Position numbers and translations under genes: made by a program. A DNA stretch of 64,000 nucleotides from a bacterium (GTDB lineage: Bacteria; Desulfobacterota; Binatia; HRBIN30; CADEER01). Positions 9,523-16,087 of the stretch are shown piece by piece. The notes under the pieces were generated by a model. It searched no databases and had not been told where the DNA came from. It saw only the letters and a list, made by a program, of their open reading frames with translations. The stretch lies in NCBI GenBank assembly GCA_030430165.1, contig JAUIGL010000024.1, forward strand, positions 1 to 64,000, given 5' to 3'. The number at the start of each line of letters is the position of its first letter. Position 1 is the stretch's first letter.

Positions 9523-10206
9523 ATGGCTGACGATCTCGCCGAGCTGGAACGCCGGATCGGCTACCGATTCACCGACCGGTCGCTGCTCGAGTTGGCGCTG
9601 ACCCATTCCTCGGCGGTGCCGGCGGGCCTGGTTCGGCGCAGCGAGCAGCTCGAGTTCCTCGGCGACGCCGTGCTCGACCTGGCGATTGCCGACCTGTTGC
9701 TGGAGAAGTTCGCCGAGGAAAACGAGGGCGTGCTGTCGAAGTGTCGCTCGCGTCTGGTGTGCACCGCCAGTCTCGCCGGCAAGTCGCGCGACCTGGGTAT
9801 CGGCGAGGCCCTGCGCCTGGGTCGCGGCGAGGACAACAGCGGCGGCCGCGACAAGGACTCGATTCTAGCAGCGGCCTACGAGTCGGTGCTCGGCGCGATC
9901 TACAGCGACGTCGGATTCTTCCGCACGCGCGCCGTCGTGCGGCGTCATTTCAAGCGCGACCTCGCCGACGATGACGTCCTCGAGACGCGCGACTGGAAGA
10001 CGCGTCTTCAAGAGCGAACGCAGGCCCGCTTGCGGCTCTTGCCGGAGTATCGCCACGCCGCCCAGGAGGGGCCGCCGCACGCGCGGCGTTTCGTCGCCGA
10101 GGTATGGGTGAACGGCGAGAAGCTCGCCTCCGGCGAGGGCGGGAGCAAGCGCGAGGCCGAGCAGTGCGCCGCTGAGCGAGCGCTCGGCGCGTTCGCCAAG
10201 AGCTAG
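9523..10206 (+). CDS. rnc: Ribonuclease III
   Basis: A double-strand-specific endoribonuclease acting in rRNA processing and mRNA decay. The product is 227 aa, a normal length. The RNase III domain signature EQLEFLGDAVLDL (41-53) supplies two conserved acids (E41, D48), and YESVLGAIYSD (119-129) supplies E120. The dsRNA-binding domain fills about 155-225 (RFVAEVWVNGEKLASGEGGSK). One oddity: the position that in most family members is the Asp three residues before the catalytic Glu (E. coli SILADTVE) is Ala117 here (SILAAAYE). The gene follows mtaB by 7 bp and ends just before a strong palindromic terminator. Confidence 0.95.
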   Translation: MADDLAELERRIGYRFTDRSLLELALTHSSAVPAGLVRRSEQLEFLGDAVLDLAIADLLLEKFAEENEGVLSKCRSRLVCTASLAGKSRDLGIGEALRLGRGEDNSGGRDKDSILAAAYESVLGAIYSDVGFFRTRAVVRRHFKRDLADDDVLETRDWKTRLQERTQARLRLLPEYRHAAQEGPPHARRFVAEVWVNGEKLASGEGGSKREAEQCAAERALGAFAKS

Positions 10207-10209
10207 CTT

Positions 10210-10248
10210 GATCCGGCCCGCTCCCGGGTCTCGGGAGCGGGCCGGATC
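10210..10248. terminator. Perfect 16-bp hairpin between convergent rnc and OmpA-like gene
   Basis: The arms 10210-10225 and 10233-10248 are exact reverse complements (GATCCGGCCCGCTCCC) with a 7-nt loop. The hairpin sits directly between the rnc stop (10206) and the stop of the minus-strand gene (10253). There is no clear U-run on either side, so it is a bidirectional terminator by position and stem strength rather than a textbook intrinsic one. Confidence 0.75.
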
Positions 10249-10252
10249 GGTA

Positions 10253-10993
10253 TCACTCTTCGGGCGTTTCCTCTTCCGCCTGGTCGACGTCGAGCTCGAC
10301 GCGGCGGTTCTTGGCCCGGCCCTCTTCGGTCTTGTTGGTGTCGACCGGCTGGGATTCGCCCATGCCGATGACTTCGACGCGATTCGGGTTGATGCCGTGG
10401 TTGACCAGGTAGCGGTAGACGGCCTCGGCGCGCCGTACCGACAGGGCCTGGTTGTATTCCTCGGTTCCGCGCGAGTCGGTGTGGCCGATCACGGTCAGGT
10501 CGATATCCGGGTTCTCGGACAGCTGGCGCACCGCCTCGTCGAGCACCGGCTGGGACTCGGGCCGGATCTCGCTCGAGTCGAAGTCGAAGTTGACACCGCG
10601 CAGGACGATTCGCCGCGTAATCTTTTCGGGGGGCGGAGGCGGTTCCGGGGTGGCGGTGGGGATCGGCGTCGGCGGCGGCGGCGGCGGCTCCGGCGTCGGG
10701 TCGAGGAACACGTGGCCGGCGACACCGCATGCGACCGCGCCGATCGCGGCGCCGATCAGCGCGCCCTGCCAGTAGTCGCCGTCGTCGCAATCCTCGAAGT
10801 CGCCTACCTTGTTGCAGCCGCGTCGCGCTTCCTGGATGCCGACTCCGGCACCGGCGCCGACCAGGGTGCACACCGCTGCCGGAATCCAGGTACCCTTGCC
10901 AACGGGCTTGTCCCAAGAAGGAGATTGGATCGCGCCGCAACCGAGCTGGAAGCTCAGGATGGCGGCGAACAGTCCGGTCGCCAGTCGCTTCAT
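10253..10993 (-). CDS. OmpA/Pal-family peptidoglycan-binding lipoprotein
   Basis: The 246-aa product begins with a lipoprotein signal ending FQLGCG (predicted lipidated C19). A glycine-zipper-like segment follows (ALIGAAIGAVACGVAGH, about 85-101), then a Pro-rich linker (PEPPPPPP..TPEPPPPP, about 106-127), and a C-terminal OmpA/MotB domain (about 130-235). The OmpA domain has the canonical NFDFDSSEI, IGHTDSRGTEEYN, LSVRRAEAV and AKNRRVEL blocks, including the Asp and Arg that bind diaminopimelate. It should tether the outer membrane to peptidoglycan. A strong AGGAGG lies about 12 nt upstream of the ATG. It is not next to tolB or ybgF, so calling it Pal itself is not justified. Confidence 0.9.
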   Translation of the reverse strand: MKRLATGLFAAILSFQLGCGAIQSPSWDKPVGKGTWIPAAVCTLVGAGAGVGIQEARRGCNKVGDFEDCDDGDYWQGALIGAAIGAVACGVAGHVFLDPTPEPPPPPPTPIPTATPEPPPPPEKITRRIVLRGVNFDFDSSEIRPESQPVLDEAVRQLSENPDIDLTVIGHTDSRGTEEYNQALSVRRAEAVYRYLVNHGINPNRVEVIGMGESQPVDTNKTEEGRAKNRRVELDVDQAEEETPEE

Positions 10994-11235
10994 CAGTGAG
11001 TTCGCCTCCTAGTGCCCAATCGAGCCGCAAGAGCCCTCATTTTGCCAGGCAAATCGAACATCTATGCTCTGGCGCGGGAAGCGGTCAAGGGGCCGCCGAT
11101 CGGAGCGCGGCTCGCAGCCGCCGGAAAAAGCCGGCTGGTTGCCGCTCGCCGAGCGGGTTTGCGGGAGGCTTCGGGCGGGCGGATAGGGACCAGATGGGCC
11201 TTGAGAATCGCATGGGTCGCTGACATAAAGGCGAG

Positions 11236-11499
11236 ATGACATCTGGAACCGATCAGACCCCGGAGAACGCCGCGTTTCCGAAGCGCGTGTGGACCCAGTG
11301 GCGGCGGGGAGCGCATGCGATCGGTGTGGTGCAAACCCGCTTCCTGATGCTGTTGATCTATATTTTCGTCGTCGTTCCAACCGGCGCGCTGTTGAAGATG
11401 TCGAGCGACCCCCTGCACCTGCAGGAGCCGAAGGACACCAATTGCCAGCAGACGCCGCAACCGGAGCGCGACCTCGAGAACGCCCGGCGCCAGTTTTGA
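11236..11499 (+). CDS. Small single-pass membrane protein, unknown function
   Basis: An 87-aa product I do not recognise. A basic stretch (RVWTQWRRGAHAIG) precedes one hydrophobic segment of about 18 residues (36-53, FLMLLIYIFVVVPTGALL), then DPLHL and a polar tail. The architecture resembles the small helper membrane proteins found in some polysaccharide and SxtJ-like loci, but no such genes flank it here. An AAGGCGAG stretch directly before the ATG can serve as ribosome binding site. It lies between the divergent OmpA-like gene and era, 50 bp before the era start, so it may be the first gene of the era-der unit. Confidence 0.65.
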   Translation: MTSGTDQTPENAAFPKRVWTQWRRGAHAIGVVQTRFLMLLIYIFVVVPTGALLKMSSDPLHLQEPKDTNCQQTPQPERDLENARRQF

Positions 11500-11549
11500 G
11501 CAGCCCGTTGAACCGCGGGCTGTGATGCCGCGCGAACGGAGCCCACAGC

Positions 11550-12476
11550 GTGGGAACCGAATCGAACAGCCTTCCCGACGCGACCGAGTTGCCGCCCGAT
11601 CACCGGTCGGGGTTCGTCGCCATCTTCGGCCGCCCCAACGCGGGTAAGTCGACCCTGCTCAACCGCATCCTCGGCACCAAGATCGCGATCGTCACCCCCA
11701 AGCCGCAGACGACGCGGCGGCGCCTGCTCGGCGTGCGCACCGAGCCCGGGTGGCAGATCGTCTTCGTCGACACGCCGGGCTACCACCGCGCCAGCGGGCT
11801 CCTCAATCAGCGCATGGTGTCGAACGCGCTGAAGGCTCTGCCGGACGCCGACGTCGTTCTCTGGATGATCGACGCCGAGCGCGGCCTCGACGACCTCGAG
11901 GAGGAGATCGCGCAGCGCCTGCCGGCGGGGCGGGCGGTGGTCATTGCGGTCAACAAGGTGGACGAGGTCCGCAAGGAATCGCTGCTTCCGTTGCTCGAGA
12001 GGCTGGCGCAACTGGCGCCGGGTTCGGAGCTGGTTCCGGTGAGCGCGCTCACCGGCGACGGAGTGCCCGATCTGCTCCAGATTCTGGTTGCTGCCTTGCC
12101 CGAGGGGCCGCGCTTCTACGCCAGCGACACGCTCACCGACGAGAGCGAGCGAGGTCTGGTCGCTGAGTTCGTGCGCGAAAAGGTAATGCTGCAAACCAGC
12201 CAGGAGGTCCCGTATTCGGTTGCGGTCACGGTCGACTCCTTCGAGGAAAAGCCCGACCGCAATCTGTGCGTCATCAAGGCGACGATCCATGTCGAGCGCG
12301 ACTCGCAGAAGGGCATCCTGATCGGCCGCGGCGGCCAGAAGCTCAAATCGATCGGTAGCAGCGCCCGCCGCGACGTCGAGCGCCTGCTCGGCACCAAGGT
12401 GTTCCTCGAGCTGTTCGTCCGCGTCCAGCGCGAGTGGACCAAACGGCGCGGCTCGCTCGACGAGTTCGGCGTCTGA
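11550..12476 (+). CDS. era: GTPase Era
   Basis: A ribosome-assembly GTPase that binds the 3' end of 16S rRNA. The product is 308 aa from a GTG start. G1 is GRPNAGKS (27-34), followed by TTRRR switch I, DTPG (74-77) and NKVD (about 134-137). The C-terminal KH domain (about 205-300) carries the GRGGQKLKSIG loop and ends EWTKRRGSLDEFGV. Compared with E. coli Era it has an N-terminal extension of about 18 residues. It is followed after 4 bp by der, a natural pairing of ribosome-maturation GTPases. Confidence 0.97.
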   Translation: MGTESNSLPDATELPPDHRSGFVAIFGRPNAGKSTLLNRILGTKIAIVTPKPQTTRRRLLGVRTEPGWQIVFVDTPGYHRASGLLNQRMVSNALKALPDADVVLWMIDAERGLDDLEEEIAQRLPAGRAVVIAVNKVDEVRKESLLPLLERLAQLAPGSELVPVSALTGDGVPDLLQILVAALPEGPRFYASDTLTDESERGLVAEFVREKVMLQTSQEVPYSVAVTVDSFEEKPDRNLCVIKATIHVERDSQKGILIGRGGQKLKSIGSSARRDVERLLGTKVFLELFVRVQREWTKRRGSLDEFGV

Positions 12477-12480
12477 GCCG

Positions 12481-13905
12481 ATGGCGCGCCAGGACAAGAG
12501 CGGCGGCAGGGGCGCTTGGGATCAACTGCTGCCCGATGCCGAAGAGGTCGCGCGCCTGCCGGTGGTGGCGCTGGTCGGACGCCCCAACACCGGCAAGTCG
12601 ACCCTGTTCAATCGCCTGACGCGTTCGCGTCGCGCCCTCGTCGCCAGTCAGCCCGGAGTGACCCGGGATCGCAACGTCGGTGTCGCCGAGTACCTCGGCC
12701 GCCGCTTCCTGCTCTTCGACACCGGCGGGTTCGAGGAGAACGAGGACGAGGAGATCGGCCAGGCGGTGCGCAGCCAGGCGGTGATCGCCGCCGAGCAGGC
12801 CGATGTCGTGGTGGTGGTGGTCGACGGACGCGCCGGGTTGAGTCCGCACGACGAGGCGCTGCTCGAGCGCCTGCGCGGCATCGAGCGGCCGATGTTCGTC
12901 GCCGTCAACAAGATCGATTCGATCGCCCAGGAACACCTCGCCGCCGATTTCTACGCGCTCGGCGTCGACCGACTGTATCCGATCTCGGCCGAGCACGGCG
13001 TCGACCTCGATGTGTTGATGGACGACGTGATCGCGCGCCTGCCGGAACCACCGCCGGACGAGGCCGCCGCGGACGGGGAGGGCGAAACCGACGACGAGTC
13101 GGCGCCGCGCCGCACCGCGGTGGCGATCATCGGCCGTCCCAACGTCGGCAAGTCCTCGCTGGTCAATCGCCTGGTCGGCTACGAGCGCTCGATCGTCACC
13201 GACATCCCCGGTACCACCCGCGATCCTCTCGACACCCCGCTGACCCGCGAGGGGCGCGAGTATCTGCTGGTCGACACCGCGGGCATCCGGCGCCGGCCGA
13301 AGGTGCACGAGCACGTCGAGCGGGCGAGCGTCGTGCGCGCCTTCCGCGCCCTCGAGCGGGCTCACGTCGGCCTGTTGGTCGTCGACGCCACCGAGGGGCT
13401 GACCGAGCAGGACGCGCGGGTCGCCGGCTACGCCTGGGAGCGCGGGCGGGGCTTGGTCCTGCTGGTCAACAAGTGGGATGCCGTGGCCAAGGGGGAGCGC
13501 GACCGCAAGGCGTTCCTGCGGCGGGCCGAAGACCGGTTCCCGAGCCTGGCCGTGGTGCCGAAGCTGTTCATCTCGGCCCTCACCGGCAGCGGTGTGCACA
13601 AGATCTGGGCGGCGATCGATCAGGTTGCCGAGGCGCACAGGTTGCGCGTGCCGACTCCCGAGCTCAACCGGGTTCTGCAGGAGGCGGTGCGCCGCCAGGC
13701 GCCGCCGGCGGTGCGCGGACGCCGACCCCGTCTCCTCTACGCGGCGCAGACTGCGACCGGGCCGCCGACGGTGATGATCTTCGGCGCCGCGGAGGATCGG
13801 ATCTCGCGCTCCTACCGGCGCTACCTGAGCAACCAGCTGCGCGAGGCGTTTCCGTTCGAGGGGACGCCGGTCCGGCTGATCTTCAAGGCGCGGCAACGGC
13901 GGTGA
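12481..13905 (+). CDS. der: Tandem-domain GTPase Der (EngA)
   Basis: A GTPase with two G domains required for 50S subunit assembly. In the 474-aa product the first P-loop is GRPNTGKS (33-40) with DTGGF and NKID motifs. An acidic linker (PDEAAADGEGETDDES) separates it from the second domain, with GRPNVGKS near 218-225, DTAGIRRR and NKWD. A C-terminal KH-like domain ends with the basic FKARQRR. There is an N-terminal extension of about 27 residues before the first beta strand. It is co-oriented with era (4-bp gap) and convergent with arsC only 16 bp away. Confidence 0.97.
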   Translation: MARQDKSGGRGAWDQLLPDAEEVARLPVVALVGRPNTGKSTLFNRLTRSRRALVASQPGVTRDRNVGVAEYLGRRFLLFDTGGFEENEDEEIGQAVRSQAVIAAEQADVVVVVVDGRAGLSPHDEALLERLRGIERPMFVAVNKIDSIAQEHLAADFYALGVDRLYPISAEHGVDLDVLMDDVIARLPEPPPDEAAADGEGETDDESAPRRTAVAIIGRPNVGKSSLVNRLVGYERSIVTDIPGTTRDPLDTPLTREGREYLLVDTAGIRRRPKVHEHVERASVVRAFRALERAHVGLLVVDATEGLTEQDARVAGYAWERGRGLVLLVNKWDAVAKGERDRKAFLRRAEDRFPSLAVVPKLFISALTGSGVHKIWAAIDQVAEAHRLRVPTPELNRVLQEAVRRQAPPAVRGRRPRLLYAAQTATGPPTVMIFGAAEDRISRSYRRYLSNQLREAFPFEGTPVRLIFKARQRR

Positions 13906-13921
13906 GCCGGCCGCCGCTGAC

Positions 13922-14356
13922 TCACTCGACGCCCGTCGTCGCCTGCGTCGGCTGAGCGAAGTACTGCCGCAGCCGCGCGCGGATTTCGTCGCGTACCCGG
14001 CGGAACTCCGCCAGTACCTCGGCCTCGCTGCCGGTCGCCGCTGCCGGGTCGTCGAACGGCCAGTGCAGTCTCTGCACGTCGCCGGGGAAGACCGGGCAAA
14101 CTTCCTCGGCGCACAGAGTGATCACGGTTTGCACCCGCGCCGCCGGCACTTGGTCGATTGGCTTCGACCGATGCTCGGACAGGTCGATGCCGATCTCGGC
14201 CATGGCGGCCGCGGCGTGCGGGTTCACCTGCGTCGGTGCGGATCCCGCGCTGAAGATCTCCAGATCGGGCGGAGCCATGGTCTTCGCCAATGCCTCGGCC
14301 ATCTGGCTGCGCGAGGAGTTGGCGACGCAGAGAAACAGTAGCGCCGGCTTGGTCAT
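13922..14356 (-). CDS. arsC: Arsenate reductase ArsC (thioredoxin-coupled, LMW-PTP fold)
   Basis: Reduces arsenate to arsenite for export. The product is 144 aa. The P-loop C-x5-R is CVANSSR (C10, R16). C82 and C87 in TLCAEEVCP match the resolving-cysteine pair that shuttles the disulfide outward in the pI258-type enzymes, and FDDPA supplies the general acid. It is the third gene of arsR-acr3-arsC; its ATG overlaps the acr3 stop by 4 bp, which implies translational coupling. Confidence 0.93.
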   Translation of the reverse strand: MTKPALLFLCVANSSRSQMAEALAKTMAPPDLEIFSAGSAPTQVNPHAAAAMAEIGIDLSEHRSKPIDQVPAARVQTVITLCAEEVCPVFPGDVQRLHWPFDDPAAATGSEAEVLAEFRRVRDEIRARLRQYFAQPTQATTGVE

Positions 14357-15489
14357 CGTTCGGCCTCTCGCGGGGTCGGGACCTTCTCACAGGTGCCGGC
14401 GTCTGCAGCGGCGGCTACCAGGTCGGGAGCCGCTCGTTGCTCGTCGCCGAAATAGCGGCCCTGGAAGTAGAGCGCGACGTTGACGAGCCCGATGAGCACC
14501 GGAACCTCGACCAGCGGGCCGATGACGGCGGCGAACGCCGCCCCCGAGTGGATGCCGAAGACGGCGATGGCGACTGCGATCGCCAGCTCGAAGTTGTTGC
14601 TCGCCGCGGTGAAGGAGAGGGTCGCCGTCTTCGAGTAGTCGGCGCCGATCCGGTGTCCCATCCAGAAGCTGACCAGGAACATCACCACGAAGTAGATCAG
14701 CAGCGGAACCGCGATGCGCAGAACGTCGAGCGGGATCGCCACGATCATCTCGCCCTTGAGGCTGAACATGACGACGATCGTGAACAGCAGCGCGGTCAGC
14801 GTAAGTGGGCTGATCCTCGGGACGAAGACCTTCTCGTACCACTCGCGACCCTTCGCCCTGAGCAGGAAGAAGCGGCTGGCCATGCCGGCCAGGAAGGGGA
14901 TCCCGAGGTAGGTGAACACGCTGGTGGCGATCTGCCCGATACCGACGTCGACGACGCTGCCGGTGAAGCCGAAAAGCGGCGGCAGCACGGTGATGAACAG
15001 CCAGGCGTAGACGCTGTAGAAGAGCACCTGGAAGACGCTGTTGAAGGCGACCAGGCCGGCGGCGTACTCGGAGTCGCCCCTCGCCAGCTCGTTCCAGACG
15101 ATGACCATGGCGATGCAGCGAGCCAGGCCGATCATGATCAGTCCGACCATGTAGTCCGGGTAGTCGCCGAGGAATACGATGGCGAGGACGAACATCAAGA
15201 TCGGCCCGATCACCCAGTTCTGGACCAGCGACAGGCCCAACACCCGCCAGTCGCGAAATACGTCGCCGAGCTCTTCGTAGCGAACCTTCGCCAGCGGCGG
15301 GTACATCATGACGACGAGTCCGATGGCGATCGGCACGTTGGTGGTGCCGATCTGGAATCGTTCGAGGAAAGCCTCGGCGCTCGGCACGAAGTGGCCGATG
15401 GCGATACCCAGGCCCATCGCCGAGAAAATCCACAGGGTGAGGTAGCGGTCGAGAAAGGACAGGCGACCGATGGTGTGTGTATTCGTCAT
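14353..15489 (-). CDS. acr3: Arsenite efflux permease Acr3
   Basis: A 378-aa inner-membrane carrier of the bile/arsenite/riboflavin transporter family with about ten hydrophobic segments. It exports As(III) made by ArsC. The start [20 protein letters not shown] is typical of Acr3. The conserved cysteine lies in [11 protein letters not shown] in the membrane segment ahead of the [18 protein letters not shown] block. A longer in-frame ORF upstream runs into arsR and was rejected because the Acr3 N-terminus is complete at 15489. It starts 25 bp after the arsR stop and overlaps arsC by 4 bp. Confidence 0.95.
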   Translation of the reverse strand: MTNTHTIGRLSFLDRYLTLWIFSAMGLGIAIGHFVPSAEAFLERFQIGTTNVPIAIGLVVMMYPPLAKVRYEELGDVFRDWRVLGLSLVQNWVIGPILMFVLAIVFLGDYPDYMVGLIMIGLARCIAMVIVWNELARGDSEYAAGLVAFNSVFQVLFYSVYAWLFITVLPPLFGFTGSVVDVGIGQIATSVFTYLGIPFLAGMASRFFLLRAKGREWYEKVFVPRISPLTLTALLFTIVVMFSLKGEMIVAIPLDVLRIAVPLLIYFVVMFLVSFWMGHRIGADYSKTATLSFTAASNNFELAIAVAIAVFGIHSGAAFAAVIGPLVEVPVLIGLVNVALYFQGRYFGDEQRAAPDLVAAAADAGTCEKVPTPREAER

Positions 15490-15514
15490 TCGCACTTTGC
15501 CTCGCCGGAAACCG

Positions 15515-15880
15515 TCACTGGCAGGATTGCGGTCCCTTGGTCGCGCGCAGTTGCTTGACCTCTCGCGCGATCGCCGGACGAGCGAGAAAATCCGCACAGA
15601 GCGCGCGCAGCTGCTCGGCGCATTCGGCGTCGGGTTGGTCGGCCAGGCGGTAGTACACCCACGCCCCCTCGCGGCGGGTTTCGACGACGCCGGCATTGCG
15701 CAGCACTGCGAGCTGTCGCGATGTGGTCGACTGGTTCAGATCGAGCGCCATCTCGAGATGGCACACGCAAAGCTCGCCGTGCGCCAGCAAGGCGACGATC
15801 CGCAGGCGGGTCTCGTCGCCGAGAGCCTTGAACAGGCGCGAGACCGGTCGAACGTCGAGGGCGGCGGCTGGGGTGGGCAT
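15515..15880 (-). CDS. arsR: ArsR-family arsenic-responsive repressor
   Basis: A 121-aa winged-helix repressor. The metal-sensing alpha-3 motif [13 protein letters not shown] (C38, C40) is the classical arsenite-binding ELCVCDL type, and [16 protein letters not shown] (51-66) is the recognition helix. It should release DNA when As(III) binds and derepress itself, acr3 and arsC. The ATG at 15880 lies 6 bp from a perfect palindrome that is the likely operator. The frame stays open far upstream through antisense of the next gene; that extension is an artefact of GC bias. Confidence 0.93.
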   Translation of the reverse strand: MPTPAAALDVRPVSRLFKALGDETRLRIVALLAHGELCVCHLEMALDLNQSTTSRQLAVLRNAGVVETRREGAWVYYRLADQPDAECAEQLRALCADFLARPAIAREVKQLRATKGPQSCQ

Positions 15881-15886
15881 GGGGAC

Positions 15887-15902
15887 ATTCGAATATTCGA
15901 AT
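15887..15902. promoter_or_regulatory. Probable ArsR operator (16-bp perfect palindrome)
   Basis: ATTCGAATATTCGAAT is self-complementary over all 16 bases and markedly AT-rich in a GC-rich setting. It lies 6 bp before the arsR start codon. ArsR-family repressors bind AT-rich inverted repeats of this kind over their own promoter. It also lies about 185 bp upstream of the divergent secreted-protein gene, so an effect there is possible but unproven. Confidence 0.8.
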
Positions 15903-15967
15903 ATCCTCGTGCGGTCAAGCCCAGCCCCCTGCCCCCCTGGTTGGCAATGAGGGGGGCCAGGTTTTCG

Positions 15968-16002
15968 TCCCCCCTTGCCAAGGGGGGACTTCAGGGGGGT
16001 CA
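15968..16002 (+). repeat. Palindromic dispersed repeat, copy 1
   Basis: A 35-bp element made of a C6-TTGCCAA-G6 hairpin followed by ACTTCAGGGGGGTCA. It matches 40756-40790 at 34 of 35 positions. A related C/G-run hairpin (15925-15960) precedes it. It lies in the arsR/secreted-protein spacer and resembles REP-type intergenic elements seen in many bacteria. Confidence 0.85.
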
Positions 16003-16087
16003 AGCGGAGCTCGGCTACGGCGTGTGGCGTGGCGTCGCAACGCCAGTAGTTCTCGCCTTTGTCTGGGCGGCTGGTTACGGTGGGGAG

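Noticed and set aside
11012-11239. 75-codon plus-strand ORF in the OmpA/era spacer
   Set aside because: Ala/Arg-rich sequence with no ribosome site or hydrophobic pattern; it overlaps the start of the better-supported 87-codon gene.
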